The position numbers and the translations under genes are program-made. 64,000 bases of DNA from Deltaproteobacteria bacterium. Lineage in GTDB: Bacteria > Myxococcota_A > UBA796 > GCA-2862545. The notes beneath the pieces are model-generated. The model was given only the letters and a program-made list of their open reading frames with translations. It did not search any database and was not told the DNA's origin. The stretch covers positions 1-64,000 of the forward strand of contig REDI01000054.1 in the NCBI GenBank assembly GCA_007693595.1. Direction: 5' to 3'. Shown one piece after another: positions 24,871 to 33,820 of the stretch; within the stretch, counting starts at the first letter, position 1, and every line of letters starts with the position of its first letter.

Positions 24871-27039
24871 ATGCGGTGTGGTGTGCCTCTCTTCTTGCTA
24901 GCCCTGGCGTGCCGATCCGAGGAACCGGAGCCCGTGGCGATCGACGCGGACGCCGAGGTTCGCTCCTGTCAAGCCTCGATCGTGACCGAGGCCCCTGCGG
25001 GGGGCACGCGGGTACAGGTCGCGGGCTCCTTCTCGGACTGGCAGCCCGTGGACATGCGCGAGAGCGAGGAAGGGCTGATCGCGGAGCTCGGCCGCCTGGT
25101 CCCGGGGACCTATCCCTACAAGTTCGTCTACGACGGTGACTTCGAGGGCGATCCGCCCGTCGATGTCCGCTCGACGTGGAGCGGCGGCTTCGAGAACCGC
25201 GCGCTGCTCGTCCGAGACTGCCGACATCCTTCGCTGAAGGCCCTCTCGGTCGAGGTTCAGGGCGACGAGGTGGTGGGTCGGTTTCAGTGGAAGCGGAGCA
25301 ACCTTGAGGATCCCCTTGATGTAGAGAGTATTGAGGCCAGCGTGGCCAAGGAGCCTCTGGGTGCTAGCGCGGTACAGGTCGACTCGGACGGGACGATCGA
25401 GGTGCGTGCCCCCGCGCCGGTCGAGGGCAAGTATACGTTCCGCCTTACGGCCTCCGACACCGCAGGGCGGCAGAACGAAGAGGGCGTCGTTCTCCTTCCC
25501 GTCTGGAAGGAGGCCCAGCCGTTCTCCTGGGGCGATGGCGTGATGTACTTCCCCTTTGTCGACCGCTTCCGCGATGCGGGGCCTTCGCCCGAGCCTCCGA
25601 TCTCGGGGGCGAGCGAAGGAGCGAACTACCACGGAGGCGATCTGGTGGGGTTGCTCTATGCCATCGAAGATGGCCTGTTCGAAGAGCTCGGCGTGCGGTC
25701 CCTCTGGCTGAACCCGGTGGTCGACAACCCCGACGGCGCGTGGATCGGTGGCGACGAGAGGACCTTCTACACTGGCTATCACGGCTATTGGCCGGTGGCG
25801 CCGCGCACCGTCGAGGGCCGCTTGGGCACGGTCGACATGCCCGCCGAGGAGGCCTTGCACCGGGTCATCGAAGAAGCCCATGCGCGCGGGATCCGCGTCC
25901 TCTTCGATCTGGTGCTCAACCACGTCCACGAGGAGCACCCCTGGGTCGAAGAGCACCCCGACTGGTTCGATCTCGAAGATCCCTGCGTGTGTGGCTCACC
26001 GGGCTGTGGCTGGACCGAGATGGCCCGGACGTGTCGCTTCGCGCCCTACCTGCCCGACATCGAGTATCGCAACCAAGGCGTGGTCGACGCCATGATCGAC
26101 GAGTCCTTCTGGTGGGTTGAGACCTTCGATGCCGATGGCTTCCGGGTCGATGCGGCCAAGCACATGGACCACGTCATCCTGCGCACGCTCTCGATCGAGG
26201 TGGAGGACCGGCTGCACGTGCCAGGCGCGCCGCACTTCTACCTCGTGGGCGAGACCTTCACCGGCGTGGGGGCTCAAGAGCTGATCGCCGCCTATATCGG
26301 GCCCCATGAGCTCGATGGGCAGTTCGACTTTCCCCTGTATTGGCGCATCCGCGAGGCGGTCCACGACGGGGGCTCTTTCCGCGACCTGGCCGCTGAGGCT
26401 CGGTATGGCGAGGAGGTCTACGGAGATCAGCTCCACTACATGAGCGCCTTCTTCGGCAACCACGACGTCTCACGGCTGGCGACCGAGCTCGCGGGGTGTA
26501 GCGACTGGGGGGCACTCTGGGGGGTGTGCCATGACTACCTCGCCGACGACACGTTCGATGAGACCGATGCGTTTCTGATCGAGCGGCTGGGCATGGCGTG
26601 GGCGATCACCGTGACGCAGCCGGGTCCACCCCTGCTCTACTATGGAGATGAGCTGGGCATGGCGGGGGCGAACGACCCCGATAATCGCAGGGATCGCCCC
26701 TGGGGTGCGCGGACCGAGGCTCAAGACGCGCTCTATGCGGAGTTCGCTCGCCTCGGCCGGTTACGCGCGGACACCCCGGCCCTTCAGCGTGGCGATCGGG
26801 TGGAGCTCTGGGTCGACGAGGACCTCTACGTCTTCGCGCGCCAGGCGGAAGACGAGGTGGCCCTGGTCGTGCTTAGCCGGTGGACGAGCGGTTCCCGTGA
26901 GATCCCTATTCCCACCTCGGTGCTCCCCGAAGGCACGGCCCTGGTCGATGATCGCGGAGCTCAGGCCGGCACGGTGAGCGGTGGGCGGCTTCGGCTTTCG
27001 CTCGAGACGTGGTCCTGGAAGGTCCTCACGCCCGAGTAG
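24871..27039 (+). CDS. Alpha-amylase-family (GH13) lipoprotein
   Basis: A 722-residue glycoside hydrolase exported as a lipoprotein (LLALAC, Cys14). An N-terminal carbohydrate-binding domain of CBM48/AMPK type (VQVAGSFSDWQPVDM) occupies about 45-110, followed by an Ig-like linker. The GH13 barrel starts near 225. The four conserved regions are DLVLNHVH, GFRVDAAKH (nucleophile Asp427), GETF (acid/base Glu461) and FGNHDVSR (Asp532). A cysteine-rich loop (EDPCVCGSPGCGW) is inserted between regions I and II. The C-terminal domain is beta-rich. It would cut alpha-1,4-glucans such as starch, glycogen or maltodextrins at the cell surface or in the periplasm. ATG at 24871 with GGAGG five bases upstream is clear. 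It is divergent from the methyltransferase. Confidence 0.93.
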   Translation: MRCGVPLFLLALACRSEEPEPVAIDADAEVRSCQASIVTEAPAGGTRVQVAGSFSDWQPVDMRESEEGLIAELGRLVPGTYPYKFVYDGDFEGDPPVDVRSTWSGGFENRALLVRDCRHPSLKALSVEVQGDEVVGRFQWKRSNLEDPLDVESIEASVAKEPLGASAVQVDSDGTIEVRAPAPVEGKYTFRLTASDTAGRQNEEGVVLLPVWKEAQPFSWGDGVMYFPFVDRFRDAGPSPEPPISGASEGANYHGGDLVGLLYAIEDGLFEELGVRSLWLNPVVDNPDGAWIGGDERTFYTGYHGYWPVAPRTVEGRLGTVDMPAEEALHRVIEEAHARGIRVLFDLVLNHVHEEHPWVEEHPDWFDLEDPCVCGSPGCGWTEMARTCRFAPYLPDIEYRNQGVVDAMIDESFWWVETFDADGFRVDAAKHMDHVILRTLSIEVEDRLHVPGAPHFYLVGETFTGVGAQELIAAYIGPHELDGQFDFPLYWRIREAVHDGGSFRDLAAEARYGEEVYGDQLHYMSAFFGNHDVSRLATELAGCSDWGALWGVCHDYLADDTFDETDAFLIERLGMAWAITVTQPGPPLLYYGDELGMAGANDPDNRRDRPWGARTEAQDALYAEFARLGRLRADTPALQRGDRVELWVDEDLYVFARQAEDEVALVVLSRWTSGSREIPIPTSVLPEGTALVDDRGAQAGTVSGGRLRLSLETWSWKVLTPE

Positions 27040-27069
27040 ACGTGCCGCGCGGGGGGCTGGAAGGCGCTG

Positions 27070-28473
27070 GTGGCTCGCGATGTACCGAGGAACCCGAGGT
27101 TGGGTTACCTGCCGGCCGTGTCGAAGATCCCCCCATGGCTGATAGGCATCCTCGCGGCCCTCGTGCTCGTGATACCGAGTCTCGGTCTGTTGAACGCGCC
27201 ACTCGGGCTCGGGGCGGGGCAGGGGATCGCGCTGGGGATCGTGCTCCTTGCGCTTGTGCTGTGGGTGACCGAGGTCGTGCCGCTCTTCGTGACGAGCGTG
27301 GGGATCGGCTTGGCCGGCGCGACCTTGCTCGCCCCGGCTATCGGCGTTCGCTCCGACACCTTCATCGTACCCTTCGCCTCTGACGTCATCTTGCTCTTTC
27401 TGGGTGGGTTCGTCCTGTCGGCGGTCCTCGAGAAGCACGGCCTGGCCGAGCGCCTGGCCCGTGCGGTGCTCGCCAAGGTCGGTAGCCAGCCCCCTCGCGT
27501 ACTGCTCGGGGTCATGCTCACCACCGCGGGGCTGAGTATGTGGATGAGCAACACGGCGGCTACGGCCATGATGCTCGCCTTGCTCGGTGTGATCCTTCCG
27601 GTGGTCCCCAAGGGGGACCCGCTCCGGATCGCCCTGGTGCTCTCCGTGGCGGCGGGGGCCAACCTCGGCGGGATCGCGACGCCGATCGGTACCCCGCCGA
27701 ACGCCATCGCGCTGGCGAGCTTACCCGCAGAACATGCGCCGACCTTCCTGAGCTGGATGGTGCGTGGCCTGCCGGTCCTGGCGGTGGCGCTCTTCGTAGC
27801 GTGGAAGCTCCTCCTGCGTTGGTTTCCCTCCCAGGTCGAGGCCGTCGAGCTCCCGAGAGAGCCGGTCTCGTGGACGGGACCCGCCATCGCGGCTGCGGTC
27901 CTGGGCGGGGCGACGATCCTGCTCTGGCTGACCGCCGGACTCCATCCCCTCAGCCTCGGCACGGTCGGCCTATTGCCGGTGGTGGTTGGCTTCGGTGGAA
28001 AGCTCCTTCCTGCGCAAGCGCTCCGGGGGCTGCCCTGGGACGTGCTGCTGATCGTCGGGGGTGGGCTCTGCCTTGGGGCCGTCGTGTCCGAGAGTGGACT
28101 CGATAGCTGGATCCTGTCTCTGCTCCCCCTCGATAGCATGGGGGCCATCCTCACCCTGGCCTTGCTCGCGGCCCTGGCGGTGGCGCTTTCGACCTTTATG
28201 AGCAATACCGCCGCGGCGAACCTTGTGATCCCGATCGCGCTCGGGATCCCGAGCCTCCCTCCCACCCTCACGGCCATGATGGTGGCCTTCGCCTGCTCGA
28301 TGACCATGGTGCTGCCCGTCAGCACGCCGCCCAACGCGATGGTCTTCGCCACCGACACCATCGACAGCCCGACCTTCATCCGCGTCGGTCTCAGCCTGAC
28401 GGCGATCGGCGTCGGCGCCGCGCTGGTGGTGGGGCTGCCCTGGTGGGGCCTGCTGAGCTGGCTGCTCGGCTGA
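27070..28473 (+). CDS. DASS (SLC13) family carboxylate transporter
   Basis: A roughly 467-residue inner-membrane transporter with about eleven to twelve hydrophobic segments. Both halves have the family's SNT motif within a helix-turn: SMWMSNTAATAMM and STFMSNTAAANLV, the substrate- and sodium-binding sites known from VcINDY. The nearby GTPPNAIA and STPPNAMVF repeats also match. The family co-transports Na+ with succinate, fumarate, citrate and similar di- or tricarboxylates, or sulfate in some branches. It follows the amylase gene by 30 bp and may be in the same transcript. GTG at 27070 is taken; a GTG at 27118 is also possible, because residues before it look like linker. Confidence 0.9.
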   Translation: MARDVPRNPRLGYLPAVSKIPPWLIGILAALVLVIPSLGLLNAPLGLGAGQGIALGIVLLALVLWVTEVVPLFVTSVGIGLAGATLLAPAIGVRSDTFIVPFASDVILLFLGGFVLSAVLEKHGLAERLARAVLAKVGSQPPRVLLGVMLTTAGLSMWMSNTAATAMMLALLGVILPVVPKGDPLRIALVLSVAAGANLGGIATPIGTPPNAIALASLPAEHAPTFLSWMVRGLPVLAVALFVAWKLLLRWFPSQVEAVELPREPVSWTGPAIAAAVLGGATILLWLTAGLHPLSLGTVGLLPVVVGFGGKLLPAQALRGLPWDVLLIVGGGLCLGAVVSESGLDSWILSLLPLDSMGAILTLALLAALAVALSTFMSNTAAANLVIPIALGIPSLPPTLTAMMVAFACSMTMVLPVSTPPNAMVFATDTIDSPTFIRVGLSLTAIGVGAALVVGLPWWGLLSWLLG

Positions 28474-28475
28474 GC

Positions 28476-29324
28476 TCAGAGCGTCTCGCCGATCCCGTTC
28501 AGCTCTTCGACGACCTCGAAGAGCGCCCCCAGATCGTAGTGGTCGACCGCGACCAAGTTCGGGATCCGCTGGTGGAACTCGGCGCACTCGCGGGCTCGGC
28601 CCCCCAAGATCTCGTAGGTGTTCACCTCGCGGGCCCCCTCGCGGGTCGGCAGCGGGGTCGACAGCCAGTGGTTGAGCAAGAAGAGGTCGTTCTCGGCGCT
28701 TCCGCGAAGCACCTCGCAGGTGAAGTCCTCGGCCTCGCGGAAGGTATACGGGGTATCGAAGCCGATCTCGTAGAAGTCGTGGTGCCAGTCAGGATCGTCG
28801 TCGCCGGGGTTCTCGACGGTCACGAGCAAGGGCGTGCCCTGATCGGCGAGCTCCGCGAGGGTGGGCCAGGGTGCGCCCTGGGGATGGGTGTAGCGAAGCG
28901 CGTCGAGTCCGGCCTCGCGCATGGTGGCGTCGAGGGTCTGGGCGTCGATGTTGTTCTCGAAGATAATCGCCATCACGTCGTCGGGGTGATCGCGAAAGAA
29001 GGTGGCGAGCTCGGTGAGCACGTCGACGAGGGGCGTCGCGCCGGCTTCGCAGAAGCTGTGGCAGAGGTAGGGCTCGTCGTTCCAGAGGTAGGTGTCGAGC
29101 AGCATGCCCCGCACCCCATCGTCGAGCTGCCGCTGAGGAGGGTAGCGGTGGTTCGGTGCCAGCCATCCCTCGTCGGAGTTCGACATGGCGTTGTGGGTCG
29201 ACGGCAGCGCGACCTGGTCTAGCGGTCGATCGCAGAGCTCGGCGTAGCCGTTGCAGAGGCGCGGGTCCTCTGGCTCTTCGGTGGCACACGCGCCGAGGAG
29301 CAGGGGTAGGAGCAGCCGTCGCAT
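28476..29324 (-). CDS. PI-PLC-X-like phosphodiesterase, lipoprotein
   Basis: A 282-residue lipoprotein (signal LLLPLLLGAC, Cys13) with the phosphatidylinositol-specific phospholipase C X-domain pattern. PSTHNAMSNS contains the first catalytic-type histidine (His44), and the second His (His89) lies in YLCHSFC. QLDDGVRGMLLDTYLW and FFRDHPDDVMAIIFEN are the expected framework motifs. Six cysteines hint at disulfides outside the cell. It would cleave phospho-diesters of inositol or glycerol lipids, or act on related surface substrates. ATG at 29324 has AAGGAG five bases upstream. It ends a tight four-gene block with the exonuclease III, aconitase-like and Rossmann genes, with 2 bp between it and the exonuclease stop. 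Confidence 0.82.
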   Translation of the reverse strand: MRRLLLPLLLGACATEEPEDPRLCNGYAELCDRPLDQVALPSTHNAMSNSDEGWLAPNHRYPPQRQLDDGVRGMLLDTYLWNDEPYLCHSFCEAGATPLVDVLTELATFFRDHPDDVMAIIFENNIDAQTLDATMREAGLDALRYTHPQGAPWPTLAELADQGTPLLVTVENPGDDDPDWHHDFYEIGFDTPYTFREAEDFTCEVLRGSAENDLFLLNHWLSTPLPTREGAREVNTYEILGGRARECAEFHQRIPNLVAVDHYDLGALFEVVEELNGIGETL

Positions 29325-29326
29325 GA

Positions 29327-30106
29327 TCACTCCTTGAGGTGGACGACCACCGGCACGTGGTCGCTGGGCTGTTCCCATCCTCGCACATCCCGGTGCGTTT
29401 CGACCTGAGAAACCCGTGCCTTGAGACCGTCGCTCACCCAGTGATGATCGATGCGGTAGCCGTGGTTCCTTCGAAAGGCGCCGCCGCGGTAGTCCCACCA
29501 CGAGAAGTGCTTTCCGACGGGGTGAAGCTCGCGGAGGGCATCGTGGAGTCCGTAGCCTCGGACCTTGTCGAGGGCCTGGTGCTCGAGGGGGTGAAAGAGG
29601 ATCTCGTTCTCGGCCTCGAAGGGATCCCATACGTCCTGATCGGCAGGCGCGATGTTGAAATCTCCGCACACGACCACCGGCTCGGTGGCGGGGCGATCGG
29701 CGTCGAGCTCCTCGCGGAGTCGACTGAGCCAGTCGAGCTTGTAGCTGAACTTCTCGGACCCCACCTGCCCCCCGTTCGGGACGTAGCAGCAGAAGATCCG
29801 GATCCCTCCGGTCGTGGCGCGGAGCAATCGGGTCTGCGGATCGGGCTCGCCCAGAGCGAAGCCTTCATGCACCTCGGCGAGGGGGTGCCTGCTGAGGATC
29901 GCCACGCCGTTGTAGGTCTTCTGGCCGTAGATGGCTCGGTGCGCGTAGCCGACCTCGGCCAGGGCTTCGTGCGGGAACTTCTTGTCGATCACCTTGGTCT
30001 CTTGCAGGCAGAGCACATCGGGCCGGTGCTCTTGGCTCCAGCGCTGAACCTGTTCCAGGCGCACCCGCAGGCTGTTGACGTTCCACGTCGCGATCGAGAA
30101 GCTCAT
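29327..30106 (-). CDS. xthA: Exodeoxyribonuclease III (AP endonuclease family), copy 2
   Basis: A 259-residue protein of the exonuclease III family. ATWNVNSLR, CLQETK (Glu36), CGDFNIAP (Asp149, Asn151) and SDHVPV near the C-terminus are intact. LLSRHPL and the conserved WWDYRGGAFRRNHGYRID region match the better-known XthA subfamily (E. coli and Neisseria-type) more closely than copy 1 does. Its ATG overlaps the preceding stop by four bases (ATGA), so it is translated with the aconitase-family gene. DNA repair next to metabolic genes is not a usual operon theme. Having two xth genes is common in deltaproteobacteria. Confidence 0.94.
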   Translation of the reverse strand: MSFSIATWNVNSLRVRLEQVQRWSQEHRPDVLCLQETKVIDKKFPHEALAEVGYAHRAIYGQKTYNGVAILSRHPLAEVHEGFALGEPDPQTRLLRATTGGIRIFCCYVPNGGQVGSEKFSYKLDWLSRLREELDADRPATEPVVVCGDFNIAPADQDVWDPFEAENEILFHPLEHQALDKVRGYGLHDALRELHPVGKHFSWWDYRGGAFRRNHGYRIDHHWVSDGLKARVSQVETHRDVRGWEQPSDHVPVVVHLKE

Positions 30107-32022
30107 GACAAGGACCTCGGATCGGTCAGCTTCCCCGTGATGGCGCTGGCCGCGGCGACCGCAGGGCTCACCAGGTAGACCGGCCCCGGCGCCCCCATCC
30201 GGCGGGCGAAGTTGCGGTTGGTGGTCGAGGCGGTGATCTCGCCTTCGTGGGGGATCCCAGGCCCGTTCCCGATGCAGGACCCGCAGCCGGGCTCCGTCAC
30301 CAGCCCGCCCACGGCGCGGAAGAGATCGAGCAGGCCCTCGGCGTCGGCCTCGCGGGCGACCTCTGCGGAGGAAGGCGTCACGGTTAATCGCACCCCCTCG
30401 GCGAGCGTTCGACCGCGGAAGACCTGGGCGGCAGCGCGCAGGTCGGCCAGGCTCCCCCCCGTGCACGAGGCGATGACGACGTTGTGGATGTCGATGCTCC
30501 CATGCTCACTCAGCGGCGCTCGGTTGCGCGAGTCGCCGGGCGTCGCGATGGTCAGGGGGACCTCGGCCAGATCCACCCGCAAGGTGTGGTGGTAGCTCGC
30601 GTCGGGGTCGGGGTAGACGAGCTGGTCGCGCACGTCGAGGCCTCGTCGGTCACGAAGAAAGGCCACGATGGGCTCACAGGGCTCGACGACGCCGGTCATC
30701 AATCCACCCTCGACGGTCATATTCGTGAGCACCGAGAGCTCATCGACGTTCCACTGCGAAAGCCCTGGTCCGCCGAACTCGATCACGCAGGTGTCCGTAG
30801 GGCTCTCGCGCCATCGCTCCTCGCGGAAGTAGGGATCGCCGATCAGGTGGAGGATCAGATCTTTCGGGGAGAGCCCTCCGGTGGCCTCGCCCGTGATCTC
30901 GACGCGGACGACCTTGGGCACGGTGGCCGGGATCAGTCCCGTGCGCAGGGCGAAGGCCATGGCGGTGCTACCCACCCCGAAGGCGAAGGCGTTGAGCACT
31001 CCTGCGGTGGGGGAATGTGAATCAGTGAGCACGATGACATCGCCGGGAAGTCCGTAGTCTTCGACGACCACACGGTGGCAGACACCCGGTGGAAAGCCGC
31101 GCCCGGGTCCGTGTAGCCGGATCCCGTTCTGCTCACACGCGGCGACCATCTCGTCGGTGAGCTTCATGGCAGGGGAGAGGCGCACCTTCTTGACGGCCTC
31201 GGGTACGGCATCGTGGGCGATGAGCACGAAGTGGTCCTCGAAGGCCGCGACGAGCTCTGGGCGGTACATGGGGGCGTTTCCCCACTCCTTTTGGTAGAGG
31301 TCGATCACCATGCCCGTCGTGTATTCGTGCATCCCTCGGAAGGCGGTGCGGACGAGCACCTGGTCGCCGGGCCGTACATGGCCCAGTCCATCGGGCCGTC
31401 CTTCGCCGGTCCAGGCCTTCTTGGCCAGGATCTTCTCGGTGATGTTCATGGGTCGTGCGGGCCGCTCCACGGCATAGGTCGGGTTGATCTCGCCGGCGAG
31501 CAAGCGCGTGCCGTAGGGTAGCAGCCCGCCGTTCTTCGCGACTTGCTGAAAGAACGGAGGGAGCTCTTCGAAGAGGCTTGTGAAAGGCACGTCTTCGCCG
31601 GCTTGGAGCCGAGTGAGCACGCCGCGGTCCGTGGTGAAGGGCATGCCGCTATAGACCATGTTCTCTTGGAAGATCCGCTGGAAGGAGTCGGCGATCACGA
31701 GCTCGATGCCCGCGCCTTGGTGGGCCACCACCGCGACCTCGCGCGAGCTGCCCGTGCCGTAGGCATGGCCGCCGACCACCACCTGAAATCCGCCGGCCTT
31801 CACGTCGCCAACGTCGATCACGTCTTGGAAGTTTTCTAGGAAGTACGGACCTAGAATCGATCCGGTATAGCCGAGGGTACAGGCCTTACCCGAGATCATC
31901 GCGTCGGTGTTCACCCCGTAGGTGTAGGCCGCGCCGTCTACGTCGACGTCCGTGCCGTCGAGCTGTGCGCGGAGGCTGATCGGGTCGTCGACCAGGTGCA
32001 GGACCTTGCCGGTGAGCTTCAT
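30103..32022 (-). CDS. Aconitase-family hydro-lyase with N-terminal swivel domain
   Basis: A 639-residue iron-sulfur dehydratase of the aconitase/isopropylmalate isomerase family. Residues about 1-170 form the swivel (LeuD-like) domain with GHAYGTGSSRE (85-95) and a VIADSFQRIF motif. The catalytic part follows, with TDSHSPTAG at 333-341. The 4Fe-4S ligands are Cys520 (IASCTGG) and Cys580 and Cys583 (EPGCGSCIG). The order swivel then catalytic is that of AcnB, but AcnB's N-terminal HEAT domain is absent; AcnA has the reverse order. Substrate could be citrate, isopropylmalate, homocitrate or methylcitrate. ATG at 32022 has GGAG before it. It is eight bases after the Rossmann protein's stop and overlaps exonuclease III. 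Confidence 0.88.
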   Translation of the reverse strand: MKLTGKVLHLVDDPISLRAQLDGTDVDVDGAAYTYGVNTDAMISGKACTLGYTGSILGPYFLENFQDVIDVGDVKAGGFQVVVGGHAYGTGSSREVAVVAHQGAGIELVIADSFQRIFQENMVYSGMPFTTDRGVLTRLQAGEDVPFTSLFEELPPFFQQVAKNGGLLPYGTRLLAGEINPTYAVERPARPMNITEKILAKKAWTGEGRPDGLGHVRPGDQVLVRTAFRGMHEYTTGMVIDLYQKEWGNAPMYRPELVAAFEDHFVLIAHDAVPEAVKKVRLSPAMKLTDEMVAACEQNGIRLHGPGRGFPPGVCHRVVVEDYGLPGDVIVLTDSHSPTAGVLNAFAFGVGSTAMAFALRTGLIPATVPKVVRVEITGEATGGLSPKDLILHLIGDPYFREERWRESPTDTCVIEFGGPGLSQWNVDELSVLTNMTVEGGLMTGVVEPCEPIVAFLRDRRGLDVRDQLVYPDPDASYHHTLRVDLAEVPLTIATPGDSRNRAPLSEHGSIDIHNVVIASCTGGSLADLRAAAQVFRGRTLAEGVRLTVTPSSAEVAREADAEGLLDLFRAVGGLVTEPGCGSCIGNGPGIPHEGEITASTTNRNFARRMGAPGPVYLVSPAVAAASAITGKLTDPRSLS

Positions 32023-32030
32023 GAGGACTC

Positions 32031-33692
32031 CTACTTGATGCGGTAACCGTCCATCTCGTTGTTGAAGATCCAGGCGACGACCTCGCCGATCTCGAACTCG
32101 GAAGGAAGATAGGCGTGAATGCTGGCGGCGGCCGAACCGGCGTCGCGGATGTGTCGCCGGGTGGCGATCATGCGTCGAACGCGGTCCTGCCATCGAGAGA
32201 GGTTGTCGGCGCGCAGGTCGACCCAGCCTTTCTGGGCGTAGCGATCGACGTCGGGGGCCGTGAGGCCGACGGAGGTTCGGTGGGCTGGGGTCTCGGGTAC
32301 GTTGATGTGCGGTCCTCGAAGGATGGTCTGCCCATCGGGCAGCAAGATCGGGATCCCGATCGAGGGGGCCAGCAGTCGAACCGCCGAGGTGTCGAGGTGC
32401 GCGGCGATCGCCTGGGTCATGGTGCTGGGAGAGGCCTCGGCTACGGCGCTCAGGGTGCCGTAGACTTCCTTTAGCAGATGGGCCTCGAAGAGGAGCTTGG
32501 AGAGCTCGGGTGGTCCCAGGCGCCCCAGGGCGACCGAGGGTAGCGCGGAGGCCTCGTCGGCATCCTTGAGGTCACGCAGCGCGACGGACCGGAGCAACCC
32601 AGCCTTGTACGAGGGGTTCAGCACGGCACCGTCGATGGCGCTGATGACGTCCTGGCCGGTGTTGGCGCCCCGGATCTCAAGCACGATGACCCGCGCGATC
32701 TCTTCGGGGGTGATGTACTCCATCTGTCCGAGGGCGGTGATGGCCGCGAACTCGCCTCGGGTGAAGACCCCGTTCTCACCCGTGTCGACGACCGAGACCT
32801 GCAAGCTGCCCTTGTCTTGATAGGGCGCTCGATCTTGCCTGAGGTCGACCGTGCCGATCGCCCGAGCCTTGGTCGGCTCGACCAGGCGGCTGTTTCCCGA
32901 GCGATCCTTCGCTTCGATAGTGCGTACGGCGCGGTAGCCGATCATCGCGGCAGGCTTGATCTCTTTGACGACGGGAGCGCCGGGGGTGCGCGCGAAGACG
33001 AACATGAGGCCGGTGTGTCCGAAGCCCGCTTCGGTCTTGGCCAGCAGCACTTTCGAAGGCTTGTCTTCGCTGTGGGTATACGGGATGTTCATACCCATCC
33101 CACCCGTCCCGGTGGTGCCGACCTTGAGGTAGACCTTGGTGTCGTGCTCGCCGGTTGCACGCTGCAAGAGGCGCATGTGAAGGATGATCTGGGGGACGGA
33201 CTGCGAGAGCAGGAAGGCCTCCAGGTCGGGCACGGCCTGCTTGGGCAGCCCCTCGTCGCCGAGCCAGTCGCGGAGCCGCTCAACGCTGTGAAAGACGTTC
33301 TGGTAGGACAGGCCCGTGGCGGTGTTGACGCAGTCCACCACGACCTCGGGGCGGTGGCGCCGGATCAGGTTGACGAGGTGGTTCTCGCGGTAGGCGATGT
33401 CGAAGTCACCGTACAGGAAGTCGAGCAGTCGGCCACGATGCTGTGAGCTGGTGAGGATCTCGGCGCGGCTGAGCTCGGCGAGATCGCTCGGTACGAAGAG
33501 GTTGCCATGGGCCGGCTCGAAGGCCACCCGGTGTCCAAACTCCTCACGCAGTCCCTCGCAGGCCTGCTCCGCCTCGTGGGGGAAGAGGCTCGCGACCACG
33601 ACCCGCCGAGGGTTCAAGTGGGTGACGATCTCTCGGCAGACTTGAGTGCCGACCAAGCCCGCTCCGCCGAGAATGAGGAAGTCCCTGTACAT
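32031..33692 (-). CDS. NAD(P)-binding Rossmann-fold protein of unknown function
   Basis: A 553-residue protein. The first ~130 residues have a dinucleotide-binding Rossmann fold (GGAGLVGTQ at 9-17, VVVDCVNTATG near 125) resembling the extended short-chain dehydrogenase or saccharopine-reductase-like class. The rest is not a family I recognise: it includes a GTTGTGGMGMNIPYTHSED segment near 200, a glycine-rich stretch and helical C-terminus. There is no signal peptide. It is first in a block with the aconitase-family gene (8 bp gap), the exonuclease III and the PLC-like gene, so a joint metabolic step, oxidation or reduction of an aconitase-type product, is an attractive but untested idea. ATG at 33692 is the first codon of the fold. 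Confidence 0.78.
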   Translation of the reverse strand: MYRDFLILGGAGLVGTQVCREIVTHLNPRRVVVASLFPHEAEQACEGLREEFGHRVAFEPAHGNLFVPSDLAELSRAEILTSSQHRGRLLDFLYGDFDIAYRENHLVNLIRRHRPEVVVDCVNTATGLSYQNVFHSVERLRDWLGDEGLPKQAVPDLEAFLLSQSVPQIILHMRLLQRATGEHDTKVYLKVGTTGTGGMGMNIPYTHSEDKPSKVLLAKTEAGFGHTGLMFVFARTPGAPVVKEIKPAAMIGYRAVRTIEAKDRSGNSRLVEPTKARAIGTVDLRQDRAPYQDKGSLQVSVVDTGENGVFTRGEFAAITALGQMEYITPEEIARVIVLEIRGANTGQDVISAIDGAVLNPSYKAGLLRSVALRDLKDADEASALPSVALGRLGPPELSKLLFEAHLLKEVYGTLSAVAEASPSTMTQAIAAHLDTSAVRLLAPSIGIPILLPDGQTILRGPHINVPETPAHRTSVGLTAPDVDRYAQKGWVDLRADNLSRWQDRVRRMIATRRHIRDAGSAAASIHAYLPSEFEIGEVVAWIFNNEMDGYRIK

Positions 33693-33820
33693 GGCTGTTC
33701 AGCTCCGTGACTGGGGAGGAAGACGGTGTGCCGTGGTCGGTCTGTCCTCATAGCGCGCTGGGACGCCGAGGCGCACCCGCCCCCCAGCCTATCGGTTACG
33801 GTCTTCATCAGGAGGCGTAC

